The notes beneath the pieces were generated by a model, which worked only from the letters and a program-made list of their open reading frames with translations, did not search any database and was not told the DNA's origin. This document shows positions 46,852 through 56,883 of a stretch of 64,000 nucleotides of DNA, in pieces; the stretch's first letter is position 1, and every line of letters begins with the position of its first letter. Made by a program: the position numbers and the translations under genes. Source of the stretch: Burkholderia dolosa. Lineage in GTDB: Bacteria; Pseudomonadota; Gammaproteobacteria; Burkholderiales; Burkholderiaceae. The stretch is from contig NZ_CABVPR010000019.1 of NCBI RefSeq assembly GCF_902499135.1, positions 1 to 64,000 on the forward strand, in the 5' to 3' direction.

Positions 46852-48480
46852 ATGTTCGGAAAAATCAAGCTCGCGTCGGGTCTGCTCGGCGTGTTGACCG
46901 TGTTCTGCCTGTTTCTGTTCGCGATCGAAGCGCTCGGCTTCTGGGCGTTGACGTCGACGCGCAGCGGCGTCGACGCACTGTCGAACGTCGCGGTCGCGCA
47001 GGTCGGCGCGGCAAACCAGGCGACCGAGCGGCTGCTCGACGCGCGCATCAACCTGTCGCGTGCGGGCACGCGGATGGTGCGCGGCGGCCCGAAGCCCGAC
47101 GACATCATCCGCCATGCGAGCGCTGCGCTCGCCGAAGCGGACAAGGTGTTCGCGGTGCTGACGGCCGCGCAGCCGGTCGACGACACGAACCGCGCGCGCG
47201 TCGCGGCGCTCGCGGAGCGCTATCGCGCGCTGCGCGGCGCGCTCGGCGAACTCGTGCAGTTCCTCGACGCGGACAACATCCAGGCGTTCCTCGATCAGCC
47301 GACGCAGCGTTTCCAGGACGCGTACATCGCCGAGCTGCATCGCTTCGTCGACTACGGCGGCGCATCGAGCCGCACCGCGCTCGACACGGTCGACGGCGGC
47401 ATGCTGTGGTTCAAGTGGGTCGGCATCGTGCTGCTGATCGCGATGCTCGCGGCCAGCGCGACGATCTATGCGGCCGCGCGGCGCGCGGTCGTCGCGCCGC
47501 TCGACGACGCGGGCCGCCATTTCGAGCGGATCGCGCAGGGCCGGCTCGACGAAGCCGTGCGCGCCGGCGGCGTGTTCGAGATCGACCGGATGCTGCGCGG
47601 CCTCGCGGCGATGCAGGCGAGCATCGCGGACACCGTGCGCACGGTGCGCCAGGCATCCGATGCGATCCACCTCGGCGCCGGCGAGATCGCGGGCGGCAAC
47701 GCGGATCTGTCCGCGCGCACCGGCACGCAGGCCGCGTCGCTCGAGGAAACGGCCGCGAGCATGGAGGAACTGACCGCGACCGTGAAGCAGAACACCGAAA
47801 GCGCGCGTGCGGCGAGCGCGCTCGCCGACGCGGCGCTCGAAGCGACGAGCCGCGGCGGCGGCGTGGTCGACAGCGTGATCGACCGGATGCGCGGCATCGC
47901 GCAGAGCTCCGGGCGCATCGCAGAGATCATCTCGGTGATCGACGGGATCGCGTTCCAGACCAATATCCTCGCGCTGAACGCAGCCGTCGAAGCCGCGCGC
48001 GCCGGCGAGCAGGGGCGCGGCTTCGCGGTGGTGGCCGGCGAAGTACGCTCGCTCGCGCAGCGCAGCGCGCAATCGGCGAAGGAGATCAAGGCGCTGATCG
48101 AGGAGTCGGTCGCGCAGATCAACGGCGGCGCGGAGCTCGTCGAGCGGGCGGGCGACGCGATGCGAAACGTGTCCGAGTCGATCACGCGCGTCGCGCAGAC
48201 GATGTCCGAGATCACTGCGGCGTCGGTCGAGCAGAGCGTCGGGATCGAGCAGGTGAATCAGGCCGTCACGCAGATGGATCAGCTCACGCAGCAGAACGCG
48301 GCGCTGGTCGAGGAAGTCGCGGCGGCCGCCGCATCGCTGAACGATCAGACCGCGCACCTGATGCAGGCGGTGTCGGTGTTCGAGCTCGGCGATTCGGCCG
48401 GTGGGCGTTCCGCGCGCAGCGAACCTGCGGCGCGGTCGTTCGGCGGCGCCGCTTACGAACCGGCGGGCAGCGCCGCGTAA
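46852..48480 (+). CDS. Methyl-accepting chemotaxis protein
   Basis: A 542-residue chemoreceptor. Transmembrane helix 1 is at about residues 8-30 and helix 2 at about 185-210 ([24 protein letters not shown]), enclosing a periplasmic four-helix sensor domain. A HAMP segment and the signalling domain follow, with the universally conserved hairpin tip [21 protein letters not shown]. There is no C-terminal NWETF-like receptor-tethering pentapeptide. The ligand cannot be read. The start at 46852 lies just after a sigma28 promoter, which ties it to motility. Confidence 0.93.
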   Translation: MFGKIKLASGLLGVLTVFCLFLFAIEALGFWALTSTRSGVDALSNVAVAQVGAANQATERLLDARINLSRAGTRMVRGGPKPDDIIRHASAALAEADKVFAVLTAAQPVDDTNRARVAALAERYRALRGALGELVQFLDADNIQAFLDQPTQRFQDAYIAELHRFVDYGGASSRTALDTVDGGMLWFKWVGIVLLIAMLAASATIYAAARRAVVAPLDDAGRHFERIAQGRLDEAVRAGGVFEIDRMLRGLAAMQASIADTVRTVRQASDAIHLGAGEIAGGNADLSARTGTQAASLEETAASMEELTATVKQNTESARAASALADAALEATSRGGGVVDSVIDRMRGIAQSSGRIAEIISVIDGIAFQTNILALNAAVEAARAGEQGRGFAVVAGEVRSLAQRSAQSAKEIKALIEESVAQINGGAELVERAGDAMRNVSESITRVAQTMSEITAASVEQSVGIEQVNQAVTQMDQLTQQNAALVEEVAAAAASLNDQTAHLMQAVSVFELGDSAGGRSARSEPAARSFGGAAYEPAGSAA

Positions 48481-49562
48481 GCGGTCGCGAGGTGGTACGG
48501 CGTCGTCGACGGCATGTCCGCGCGCGACACCTGTCCGTCGGCCGTCTTGCACTCGAACCAGCCGCGCGGATGCAGGAAGCGCGCGGCGAAGCGCGCGATC
48601 TGCGTCGCGAGCGGCGCGGACGCCGGCGTGCCGCCGTGCGTCGCCAGCGCGCGCAGATACTCGGTCTGCGCCCAGATCCGCTGCGTGCCGTCGATGCACG
48701 CGCCTTGCGCGTCGAGCGCCGCGCAGACGCCGCCCGTCTGCGCATCGACGCCATGCCGCTCCGCGAACGCGAACGCGCGCGCGAGCGCATCGGGCAGCGC
48801 CGTTTGCGCGAGCCGCGCGCCCGCTGCATCGACCAGATAGAACCATTCGAACTGATGGCCGGGCTCGAAGCGGTTGTCCGCCGCACCGAGCGGCAGTTCG
48901 GCGACGCAGCCGGTCGCCGCATCGACGAACGTGCGCTCGACCGCTTGCGCGGTGCGCGCGAGCGCATCGTCGAACGCGGCGTCGCCGAACGCATCGGCGG
49001 CCGCGAGCCACGCTTCGGTCAGATGCATCAGCGGATTCTGCAGCGCGCCGCTGCCGGACGGCGAGAAGTCGGCATGGCGGGCGGCGTCGAGCAGCGCGTC
49101 GCCCGGCCGCGGCGCGAAGCGGTCCTGGATCAGCGCGGCCGTCTCTTCGGCGACCGTGCGCGCGTCGTCGTCGCCGGACGCCGCATACCACGCGGCGCAC
49201 GCGAACACCACGAACGCATGCGTGTAGAGGTCCTTCGTCGTGTCGAGCGGCGCGCCTTGCGCGTCGACGCTGTAGAACCAGCCGCCGCGATGCGGATCGC
49301 GAAAGCGGCTGCGCAGCGAGTCGAACAGCGTGGCCGCGTGCGCGGTGTCGCCCGCCTGCGCGAACACGAACAGTTGCCGCGCGCACGCCATTGCGCGATA
49401 ACGGGTGACCGGCAGCGCAGCGTGCGTGGCCGGATCGACCGCTTCGAACGGCAGCCGCAGTGCATGGTCGAACCCCGAACCGCGCCAGATCGGCAGCACG
49501 ATGTGTGCAAAATGGTGGCGCAGCTGCGCGGCCTGGACGGAAGCGGAGTCGGAAACGGACAT
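48453..49562 (-). CDS. AGE-family sugar epimerase/isomerase
   Basis: A 369-residue enzyme of the N-acylglucosamine 2-epimerase superfamily, an alpha/alpha barrel. Family patterns are [30 protein letters not shown] and [14 protein letters not shown], which carry the conserved His/Glu residues of mannose isomerases and cellobiose epimerases. Substrate is not determined; D-mannose isomerase is a reasonable guess. The start at 49562 follows from the conserved N-terminus. Its last 28 bp overlap the 3' end of the convergent chemoreceptor gene. Confidence 0.83.
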   Translation of the reverse strand: MSVSDSASVQAAQLRHHFAHIVLPIWRGSGFDHALRLPFEAVDPATHAALPVTRYRAMACARQLFVFAQAGDTAHAATLFDSLRSRFRDPHRGGWFYSVDAQGAPLDTTKDLYTHAFVVFACAAWYAASGDDDARTVAEETAALIQDRFAPRPGDALLDAARHADFSPSGSGALQNPLMHLTEAWLAAADAFGDAAFDDALARTAQAVERTFVDAATGCVAELPLGAADNRFEPGHQFEWFYLVDAAGARLAQTALPDALARAFAFAERHGVDAQTGGVCAALDAQGACIDGTQRIWAQTEYLRALATHGGTPASAPLATQIARFAARFLHPRGWFECKTADGQVSRADMPSTTPYHLATAYAALPAGS

Positions 49563-49676
49563 GGCGGGATCGGACGTATGAAGATCGAATCGTGTCGGCG
49601 CGGCCCGGATCGGCGCGGCCGGGGCCAAGGATAAAACATTCCGCGCGGCCCGCACCATAAAAAGGAGAGAAATCGG

Positions 49677-50372
49677 ATGCTCGGGAACCTGGAACTCGTG
49701 ATGCGGCTCATTCTCGCGGCCGCGCTCGGCAGCGTCATCGGCTTCGAGCGCGAGCGGCTGTCGTGGGCGGCCGGGCTGCGCACGCACATGCTCGTGTGCG
49801 TCGGCTCGGCGCTGATCATGATCGTGTCGGCATTCGGTTTCGCCGACGTGCTCGGCCGCGATCACGTCGAGCTCGATCCGTCGCGGATGGCCGCGCAGGT
49901 CGTGTCGGGAATCGGCTTTCTCGGCGCGGGCTCGATCCTGCTGCGCGGCGAGATCGTGCGCGGGCTGACGACGGCCGCGAGCCTGTGGTCGGTCGCCGCG
50001 GTCGGTCTCGCGGTCGGCGGCGGCCTCTACGTCGCGTCGATTGCCGCGACGATCATCATCCTGATCATCCTGGCCGGCATCAAGCCGCTCGAGCGGCGCT
50101 ACTTCACCGTGCGCCAGCGACGCCAGCTCACGCTGACCGTCGTGAGCGGCGCGCTGACGTTCGATTCGCTGCATGCGGCGCTCGGCCCGCACAGCGCGCG
50201 CGTGAAGCAGTTCATCGTGCAGCGTTCCGACGAGACCGGCGAACATGACGAAGTGCGCATCGCGCTCGGCCGCGTGTCCGATCTCGAATACCGCGCGATC
50301 TGCGACAAGCTGCGTGCGCTGTCGTGCGTGACGCGATTCGACGAAGGGCACGGCTTGCCCGGCGACGAATAG
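49677..50372 (+). CDS. MgtC/SapB-family inner-membrane protein
   Basis: A 231-residue protein. Residues 1-130 are the MgtC membrane domain with about four to five helices and the signature GSVIGFERERLSWAAGLRTHMLVCVGSAL and GIGFLGAGSIL. Residues about 145-225 form a cytoplasmic ACT-like domain. Members influence magnesium homeostasis, cell-envelope physiology or intramacrophage survival. A near-perfect ribosome site AAGGAGAG precedes the ATG. A small hairpin CCGAATCG-G-CGATTCGG (50374-50390) right after the stop may terminate it. Confidence 0.9.
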   Translation: MLGNLELVMRLILAAALGSVIGFERERLSWAAGLRTHMLVCVGSALIMIVSAFGFADVLGRDHVELDPSRMAAQVVSGIGFLGAGSILLRGEIVRGLTTAASLWSVAAVGLAVGGGLYVASIAATIIILIILAGIKPLERRYFTVRQRRQLTLTVVSGALTFDSLHAALGPHSARVKQFIVQRSDETGEHDEVRIALGRVSDLEYRAICDKLRALSCVTRFDEGHGLPGDE

Positions 50373-50463
50373 CCCGAATCGGCGATTCGGCGTGCGACAA
50401 TGGCCGGTCGCCGATTCCGTTAGACATCCGGCTCCGCGCTCGCGGGCCTTGCAATCCGACTCC

Positions 50464-51948
50464 ATGACCGAATCCGTTTCCACGCGTCGCTCGCCTTCCC
50501 GTTCGAACCGTTCTTCGGCCCGCGCGCGCCGGCGCGCGGTCGCTGCCGCCGGCGGCACGCCTGCGACGGCCGCCGTGCGGCCGGCCGGCAACGCGCCGCG
50601 CGACGATCGCACGCTCGACCTGTTCGGCGATCCGGTGCTCGAGCCCGACGAGCGTGTGTCGGCTGCGACCGGCGACGACGCATCCGCGCACGCCGCGATG
50701 GACGCCGACGTGCCGGACGATGCAGCCGACGGCCGGCAGGCGACGCTCGACGGGTTCGGCGTACCCGAAACCGGCCGCGCGAAAACGGCCGGCGATGTTG
50801 AACGCGCGGGCGCGCCGGCTGGCGACGATGAGCGAGCCGGCGCAGACGATCGGCAGGTTGCGGCGGGCGACATGGCTGATTCCGTTGGCTCCGAGGCCGG
50901 GTCGACATCGGACGGCGGTGTGTCGGAGCGCGCTGATGCGCGAGGCTCCGACGACGTTTTGTCGACGACAGCCGATACGAACGTGCGTCGTGGCCCGGCG
51001 GTGAAACGCGAGCGCATATCGACCGCCGATGACGAGGCGGCAGCCGCGGCCGTCGCAACGGCGACGCACGATGAAGAACGCGCGCCCGGCGGTGCGGTGA
51101 AGGCGCGCCGCGCTTCGTCCGGCACGCGGCGCAAGGGAACTGCGGGTGTCGGCCGCGCGTCGGCGCCCGTTGCGTCGGATTCTGCCGCGGCGGAGGCGGA
51201 GGCTGAATCGGCGCAAGCGGCTGAGTCCATGCAAGCCGCTCAATCGACGCAAGCCGATCGGCCCGCTCAAGCGGTCCGATCGACCCACGCGGCTGAGTTG
51301 GCTCAAACGGCTGAAACAGCTCAAACAGCTCAAACGGCCGGCGCGCCCGAGCGCAGCCTGACGCTCGATACTTCTTCTCCGCTCGCTGAACCGCAGACGA
51401 CTACTCGCTCGGCTGAACCCGCGCTTGCAGCAAACATCCGCGACGCGGCCCGGCCGGCGGCCGCTTCCGGATCGGCCGTCACGCAGCCTTTGACTTCCGC
51501 GTCGTTCATGACGAAACCGTCGGCCGATCGCGTCCGGCCAACTGCGTCGGCGCACGCGGCCGCATCGCCTGCAACCGATCGGGAAACGCAGCTGCGTCCG
51601 TTGTCGGACGGGCTCGCGGCGCTGCAGGCGGAGACAGCCCGTCTGACGCTGGCCGCCGATCGCGAAAGGCGCCGCGTGAACCGATTGCTGCTCGCGCTGG
51701 CGATCGTCGTGCTTGCCGCGCTGGTCGCGCTGACGATGCAGACGCGGCAGATCGCGCAGTTGAAGCAGGAAGCGCAAACCCGGCAGCAGCGGATGGACCG
51801 CCTGGCGGCCGACCTGTCGACGCAGCAGGCGATGCTGATGACGCTGGCGGATCGCCACGAAGCGCTCCTGTCGCAGGTCGACCGGCTGCAGCGCAACGCA
51901 AACCGCGACGCGGCGATCGCGACAAAGCGGACACGACGCGCGCACTAG
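50464..51948 (+). CDS. Low-complexity single-span membrane protein
   Basis: A 494-residue protein. Residues 1-395 are disordered, acidic and alanine-rich, with a short stretch of imperfect AQTAE/AQTAQ-type repeats at about 265-300. A single hydrophobic helix (LLLALAIVVLAALVALTM) lies at about residues 410-430, followed by a basic/glutamine-rich coiled coil to the end (QIAQLKQEAQTRQQRMDRLAADL). An early LDLFGDPV motif is the only well-conserved-looking peptide. The ATG at 50464 is used because the 24 preceding codons look non-coding. Function is unknown. Confidence 0.65.
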   Translation: MTESVSTRRSPSRSNRSSARARRRAVAAAGGTPATAAVRPAGNAPRDDRTLDLFGDPVLEPDERVSAATGDDASAHAAMDADVPDDAADGRQATLDGFGVPETGRAKTAGDVERAGAPAGDDERAGADDRQVAAGDMADSVGSEAGSTSDGGVSERADARGSDDVLSTTADTNVRRGPAVKRERISTADDEAAAAAVATATHDEERAPGGAVKARRASSGTRRKGTAGVGRASAPVASDSAAAEAEAESAQAAESMQAAQSTQADRPAQAVRSTHAAELAQTAETAQTAQTAGAPERSLTLDTSSPLAEPQTTTRSAEPALAANIRDAARPAAASGSAVTQPLTSASFMTKPSADRVRPTASAHAAASPATDRETQLRPLSDGLAALQAETARLTLAADRERRRVNRLLLALAIVVLAALVALTMQTRQIAQLKQEAQTRQQRMDRLAADLSTQQAMLMTLADRHEALLSQVDRLQRNANRDAAIATKRTRRAH

Positions 51949-52057
51949 CGCTCCGACCCCGTCTTAACACCGCGACGATACAAGGACGAAGTGCGCCGAA
52001 GCCGGATCGTCGGATGCAGACCGGTGCGGCAAACTGATGCGCCCTCTGGCGGGATTC

Positions 52058-52099
52058 AGGGAAAACCCTTAGAATGGCGATGTTCTAAGGGAAAACCCT
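52058..52099 (+). promoter_or_regulatory. Paired AGGGAAAACCCT palindromes with internal hairpin
   Basis: Two identical AGGG-AAAA-CCCT boxes (52058-52069, 52088-52099) lie 30 bp apart. The DNA between them forms a perfect 9-bp stem CCCTTAGAA/TTCTAAGGG (52066-52074, 52083-52091). It is directly upstream of a 51-residue gene. Confidence 0.6.
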
Positions 52100-52122
52100 A
52101 GTCACATCGTCAGGAGTCTCAG

Positions 52123-52278
52123 ATGAGCTTCATTCTTGCGCTGCTTCAAAAGATCGACGACCTGTTCGTCTCCCCGCACCTGCCGCTCGACGCCGAGTAC
52201 TCGTACGCCGCGCGTCACGCCGAAGCCGAGCGCGTGCGCCGCTCGCACGTCGTGCCGATGTGCCTGTACCGTCGTTGA
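52123..52278 (+). CDS. 51-residue protein, unknown
   Basis: A short frame starting MSFILALLQKIDDLFVSPHL and ending in VPMCLYRR. It has an AGGAG ribosome site 6 nt before the ATG, a structured upstream region, and an amphipathic helix followed by a basic segment (AARHAEAERVRRSHVV). These features make it a likely real gene despite its size. The stop codon lies in the first unit of an 8-bp tandem repeat. The family is not recognised. Confidence 0.65.
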   Translation: MSFILALLQKIDDLFVSPHLPLDAEYSYAARHAEAERVRRSHVVPMCLYRR

Positions 52279-52337
52279 TCCGTTGATCCGTTGATCCGTT
52301 GATCCGTTGATCCGTTGATCCGTTGATCCGTTGATCC
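52274..52337 (+). repeat. Eight perfect copies of GTTGATCC
   Basis: A 64-bp simple sequence repeat (8 x 8 bp) beginning at the stop codon of the 51-residue gene (the TGA is in the first unit). Eight is not a multiple of three, but changes in copy number would lie after the stop. Confidence 0.95.
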
Positions 52338-52458
52338 GGCGCGGCGCCCGCCGCACCTGCTTTTCATTCTTTCCCGCCGCATCGCTTTGCCGTGCGCAGC
52401 GATTGCCCGGCCGTCCCGCTAAACTGGAAAGCCCGACTTCCATGACGGCGCCCGGGCC

Positions 52459-52938
52459 ATGCTGCAGATGCGGCCGATGACGGCCGGCGAATTCCACGCG
52501 TACCGCGCGCGAGCCATCGAAGGCTACGCGCGCGATCTCGTTTTATCCGGGCAGAACACCGTCGACGACGCAGCCGTCCGCGCCCGCGCCTGCTTCGATA
52601 CGCTGCTGCCCGACGGCCTGCTCACGCCCGGCCAGACGCTCGTTTCGCTCGTCGATACGGCGAGCGGCGACACGGTCGGCGACCTCTGGTACGCGCTCGT
52701 GCCCGAAGGGCCGAACCGCACGCTGTTCATCTACGACCTCGATATCGTTCCGTCGCGGCGTCGCCAGCGCTGGGCCACGCGCGCGCTCGAAGCGCTCGAC
52801 GCGGAGGCGCGCCGCTACGGCATCACGGAGATCGGGCTGTCGGTGTTCAATCACAACACGGCGGCCCGCGCGCTGTACCGCGCATGCGGTTTCGTGCCGA
52901 TCACCACGACGCTGATCAAGCCGGTCGTGTCGGGCTAG
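52459..52938 (+). CDS. GNAT-family N-acetyltransferase
   Basis: A 159-residue acetyltransferase. The acetyl-CoA binding region IYDLDIVPSRRRQRWATRALEAL (motif A; the usual Q/RxxGxG/A is altered to RRQRWA) and the C-terminal ITEIGLSVFNHNTAARALYRACGF (motif B) are clear. The substrate is unknown. It stands alone, about 120 bp downstream of the simple repeat. Confidence 0.85.
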   Translation: MLQMRPMTAGEFHAYRARAIEGYARDLVLSGQNTVDDAAVRARACFDTLLPDGLLTPGQTLVSLVDTASGDTVGDLWYALVPEGPNRTLFIYDLDIVPSRRRQRWATRALEALDAEARRYGITEIGLSVFNHNTAARALYRACGFVPITTTLIKPVVSG

Positions 52939-53151
52939 CGACGAATTCGAACGCCGGCGTTCACGGTTCGACATCGTTCGCGTGACGGGCGGAGGCGGCC
53001 GCGGTTCGCGTCAGAGCGGCGATCGAGCGTCGTTTAACGGTTTGAGCATGGCGCGCTCAGGCCCCGACGATAGCCGGGGCCGCTCGGCATTGCCTATGAT
53101 GCCCGGTCAATGCCGATGCGATCAGATTGTTCAAAACGAGGATCACGAACG

Positions 53152-53637
53152 ATGGAGAACAAGTATGCCGCTGAGCGCGGCAATCCCACCGTACCGGCGT
53201 GCGCGCGCGCTTCGATTTCGCTCCGGTTCGATGGCCGTTTTCTCACCATGGCCGGCGATACGAGGAAGACATGTCCTGCGGTTTCCGGCCGTCCGGACGA
53301 TCGCGGAAACTTCGACTATTCGAGTGCTCGGCAACAGATTCCGAACGCCGGGCCTATACCACCTGGACAATACTGGGTTCGACCGTCGCAGATGTGGACA
53401 AATCGCTGGTACAACATCGCTTCGCGTGCAGCGTGGGGGGACCACCGATTGACCATTCACGTGATGCCCGGCACGCGGACCTTCGGTCGTGGCGGATTCT
53501 TCATTCATGGCGGCAATCGCGCCGGATCCGCTGGATGCATCGACCTTCAATCGAGAATGGAGGATTTCGTTCGCGATGTCGCCGCAGCGACGAAAGCTGC
53601 GCCGGATTGTTACGTTCCATTGACGGTTCGATACTGA
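53152..53637 (+). CDS. Candidate L,D-transpeptidase-fold toxin (DUF2778/Tlde1-like)
   Basis: A 161-residue protein. The N-terminal half reads like DUF2778 (ISLRFDGRFLTMAGDTRKTCPAVSGRPDD... IPNAGPIPPGQYWV). The C-terminal half holds the catalytic motif FFIHGGNRAGSAGCIDL, with His119 and Cys129 spaced as in L,D-transpeptidases. Known Tlde1 effectors of type VI secretion use this fold to damage peptidoglycan. No signal peptide is present, as expected for a secreted effector. The ATG at 53152 has a GAGGA ribosome site. Local DNA is visibly less GC-rich than its surroundings, which suggests transfer. A small membrane protein gene follows after one base. Confidence 0.7.
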   Translation: MENKYAAERGNPTVPACARASISLRFDGRFLTMAGDTRKTCPAVSGRPDDRGNFDYSSARQQIPNAGPIPPGQYWVRPSQMWTNRWYNIASRAAWGDHRLTIHVMPGTRTFGRGGFFIHGGNRAGSAGCIDLQSRMEDFVRDVAAATKAAPDCYVPLTVRY

Positions 53638-53638
53638 C

Positions 53639-53875
53639 ATGCGGAAACACCCATTACGCATGTTGATCGGTGCGGCACTCCTCGTTCTGCTTGTGCTCGT
53701 TTTCGCGTTCAACGCGATCAACCTGCAGGACGCGTACGGCGACGGACCGCCGTACTACGCACGCACGACCAACATGGACAAATGGACGAACCCGCTGCCG
53801 ACGCTCGCAATCATCGACGGAGCGACGCTGGTCGCGATCGCCGCGTACTGCGTCTGGATACGTCGACGTCGATGA
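53639..53875 (+). CDS. Small two-span membrane protein, candidate immunity partner
   Basis: A 78-residue protein with a first hydrophobic helix at residues 7-26 (RMLIGAALLVLLVLVFAFNA) and a second at about 55-72 (TLAIIDGATLVAIAAYCVWI), joined by a 28-residue polar, presumably periplasmic, loop with several aromatics (DGPPYYARTTNMDKW). It starts one base after the toxin-like gene's stop, so the two are translationally coupled. This arrangement fits effector and immunity protein; the sequence does not prove it. Confidence 0.6.
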   Translation: MRKHPLRMLIGAALLVLLVLVFAFNAINLQDAYGDGPPYYARTTNMDKWTNPLPTLAIIDGATLVAIAAYCVWIRRRR

Positions 53876-54037
53876 ATCCGCAATACGGAACCTGGCCGCG
53901 CGGCTATTTCGCCCGCACACGTGTCAGGCGTCGCCGTGACGATCAACGTTTAACGTAGCCGCAGCTTCCGATCGAACCGCTCAAAAGCGCGGGCCTTTCC
54001 ATCCAGCGCGCGACCTCCATCACGCCGCCGCTCCCCA

Positions 54038-56839
54038 TCACCGCGCCCGTCCCTTCCATCTCCGCAGCAACAACGCATTCGTCACGACGCTGACGCTCGA
54101 AAACGCCATCGCCGCGCCGGCGATCACCGGGTTCAGCCAGCCGAGCGCCGCGAGCGGCACGCCGATCAGGTTGTAGACGAACGCCCAGAACAGGTTCTGC
54201 TGGATCTTCCGGTACGTCCGTTTCGAGATGTCGATCGCGTCGGCGACGAGCGCCGGATCGCCGCGCATCAGCGTAATGCCGGCCGTATGCATCGCGACGT
54301 CGGTGCCGGTCGCCATCGCGATGCCGACGTCGGCGGCAGCGAGCGCGGGCGCGTCGTTGATCCCGTCGCCGACCATCGCGACGATCCCGCGATGCGTGCG
54401 CTTGAGTTCCGCGACCACGCGCGCCTTGTCGTCGGGCAGCACCTGCGCGTGCACTTCGCCGATCCCGAGCGACGCGGCGACGGCCGCCGCACTGCCGCGG
54501 TTGTCGCCGGTCACGAGCACGCTCGCGACGCCGCGTGCGGTCAGCGCCGCGATCGCATCGTGCGCGCCGGCCTTCACGGTGTCGCCGAACGCAATCAGCG
54601 CGAGCAGCGTGCGCGGCGCGTCGGCGCGCATCAGCCACGAGATCGTGTTGCCCGCGCGCTCGAGTTCCGCCGCGCGCGCGTCGAGCGCGGGCGGCACGAC
54701 GATGCCCAGCTCGTCGCGCCATCGCGTGCTGCCGAGCGCGAGCCGCTGGCCGTCCACGCTGGCTTCGACGCCGCGTCCGGCCACCGCGCGCGCATCGGTC
54801 GCGGCGATCGACGGAGCCGAGCCGCCGCGGGCCGCGACGTCCGCATCGTACGCGGCGACCACCGCGCGCGCGAGCGGGTGATCGCTTTGCCGCTGCACGG
54901 CGGCCGCGAGCGCGAGCGCACGATCGCGCGGCACGTCGACCGCTTCGAACGCCGTCACCGACGGTTTGCCTTCGGTCAGCGTGCCGGTCTTGTCGAACGC
55001 GATCACGGTCGCGCGCTGCGCGAGCTCGAGCGCCTGGGCGTCCTTGATCAGCACGCCGTGGCGCGCGGCCACGCCGGTGCCGGCCATGATCGCGGCCGGC
55101 GTCGCGAGGCCGAGCGCGCACGGACACGCGATGACGAGCACCGCGACCGCGTTGAGGATCGCCGTTTCGGTGCCGGCGCCGGCGATCAGCCAGCCGACCA
55201 GTGTCAGCGCCGCGATGCCGAGGATCGCCGGCACGAACACCTCGCTCACGCGATCGACGAGCCGCTGGATCGGCGCCTTCTCGGCCTGCGCGGATTCGAC
55301 AAGACGGATGATGCGCGCGAGCGTCGTCTCCGCGCCGATCGCCGTGGTTTCGACGACGAGCGCGCCTTCGCCGTTGATCGAACCGGCCGTCACGGCATCG
55401 CCGTCGTCCTTCGGCACCGGCAGGCTTTCGCCGGTGATCAGCGACTCGTCGACGTGCGAGCGGCCCGACACGATCCTCCCGTCGACGGGCACGCGCTCGC
55501 CCGGGCGAACGGCGACCGTCGTGCCGACGCGCACCTGCGACAGCGGCACGTCGCGCTCGACGCCGTGTTCGACGACGCGCGCGCGGTCGGGACGCAGCGC
55601 GTTCAGCGCGCGGATCGCGTCGGTGGTCTGGCGCTTCGCGCGCGCCTCGAGCCATTTGCCGAAGCGCACGAGCGTGACGATGACGGCCGACGCCTCGAAA
55701 TACAGATGGCCGGGATGCGCGGGATCGCGCAGCAGCATCCACAGGCTCAGCCCGTACGCAGCGGACGTGCCGAGCGCGACGAGCAGATCCATGTTGCCGG
55801 TGCGCGCTTTCACCGCATGCCATGCGGCGCGATAAAAGCGCGCGCCGAAGCCGAACTGGACGATCGACGCGAGCGCGAACTGCAGCCAGCCGGGCAGCAT
55901 CGCATCGATGCCGAACGGCGCGACGAGCATCGGCGCGACGAGCGGCGCGCTCAGCACGGCCGCGCCGATCACGAGATTGCGGTCGCGGAGCGCTTCGCGG
56001 CGCTTGCGCGCGTCGGCGTCCTGCGCGGGCGCGGCGGGCTGCGCATCGGCGGCGGCGCGTTCGGGTGCCGCGACGAGCGACGCGCGATAGCCGGCGGTCG
56101 TGACGGCGGCGACCAGCGCAGCCGGATCGAGCCGGCCGGCGCCATGCACCGACGCGCGCTCGGTCGCGAGATTGACCGACGCGTGCGCGACGCCCGGCAC
56201 GGCGGCCAGCGCCTTTTCGACGCGGCCGACGCAGGACGCGCAGGTCATCCCGCCGATTTCGAGTTCGACGTCGGCGGCACCGGTCGACGGAGCGACGTTG
56301 CCCGATGGCGCTGCGGGCGCGGCGACCGGCGTCGCGCCGTAGCCGGCCTGCTTCACCGCGTCGACGAGCCGCGACGCGGAAACGTCCGGCGCGGCATCGA
56401 CGGTGGCGCGCTCAGTCGCGAGATTGACCGATGCGCGCGTGACGCCCGGCACGTTCGCGAGCGCCTTCTCGACGCGCGACACACAGGACGCGCAGGTCAT
56501 GCCGTCGATGTCGAGTTCGAGCGCGACGGCGGCCGGTGCCGGCGGCGCGGCCGCGCGATCCCGATGCGCTGGCGCAGCCGCTGCGGTCTGCGCGGCCGCT
56601 TCGTCGCGCACCGACGCGCGATAGCCGGCTTTGCCGAGCGCATCGGCGAGCTGCGCGGGTTCGACCGTTTCGTGCGCGGTGACGGTCGCCGCGTGCGTGC
56701 CGAGATCGACCGTCGCATCGACGACGCCCGGCACCGCGGCGAGCGCTCGCTGGACGCGGCCGGTGCAGCCGTCGCAATGCATGCCGTCGACGGCCAGTTC
56801 GATCCTGTGCAGCGTCGCGGACGCAAGTGGTTCAGTCAT
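54038..56839 (-). CDS. copA: Copper-exporting P1B-type ATPase CopA
   Basis: A 933-residue heavy-metal ATPase. Three N-terminal metal-binding domains carry GMHCDGC (about residue 20), GMTCASC (about 115) and GMTCASC (about 200). The membrane metal site CPC is in [19 protein letters not shown], the phosphorylation motif is [12 protein letters not shown], and the ATP-binding hinge [10 protein letters not shown] is intact. The CPC motif and the CueR-type promoter upstream indicate monovalent copper export from the cytoplasm. Three rather than two metal-binding domains make it longer than E. coli CopA (834 residues). Confidence 0.95.
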   Translation of the reverse strand: MTEPLASATLHRIELAVDGMHCDGCTGRVQRALAAVPGVVDATVDLGTHAATVTAHETVEPAQLADALGKAGYRASVRDEAAAQTAAAAPAHRDRAAAPPAPAAVALELDIDGMTCASCVSRVEKALANVPGVTRASVNLATERATVDAAPDVSASRLVDAVKQAGYGATPVAAPAAPSGNVAPSTGAADVELEIGGMTCASCVGRVEKALAAVPGVAHASVNLATERASVHGAGRLDPAALVAAVTTAGYRASLVAAPERAAADAQPAAPAQDADARKRREALRDRNLVIGAAVLSAPLVAPMLVAPFGIDAMLPGWLQFALASIVQFGFGARFYRAAWHAVKARTGNMDLLVALGTSAAYGLSLWMLLRDPAHPGHLYFEASAVIVTLVRFGKWLEARAKRQTTDAIRALNALRPDRARVVEHGVERDVPLSQVRVGTTVAVRPGERVPVDGRIVSGRSHVDESLITGESLPVPKDDGDAVTAGSINGEGALVVETTAIGAETTLARIIRLVESAQAEKAPIQRLVDRVSEVFVPAILGIAALTLVGWLIAGAGTETAILNAVAVLVIACPCALGLATPAAIMAGTGVAARHGVLIKDAQALELAQRATVIAFDKTGTLTEGKPSVTAFEAVDVPRDRALALAAAVQRQSDHPLARAVVAAYDADVAARGGSAPSIAATDARAVAGRGVEASVDGQRLALGSTRWRDELGIVVPPALDARAAELERAGNTISWLMRADAPRTLLALIAFGDTVKAGAHDAIAALTARGVASVLVTGDNRGSAAAVAASLGIGEVHAQVLPDDKARVVAELKRTHRGIVAMVGDGINDAPALAAADVGIAMATGTDVAMHTAGITLMRGDPALVADAIDISKRTYRKIQQNLFWAFVYNLIGVPLAALGWLNPVIAGAAMAFSSVSVVTNALLLRRWKGRAR

Positions 56840-56883
56840 GTCCGATTCCCCAAAGCGCGGCCGATGCCGCGAACGATTCCAGT

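Noticed and set aside
52102-52497. Minus-strand frame encoding RINGSTDQ repeats
   Set aside because: Produced solely by the GTTGATCC repeat being read in reverse; no start signal, and it overlaps two better genes.
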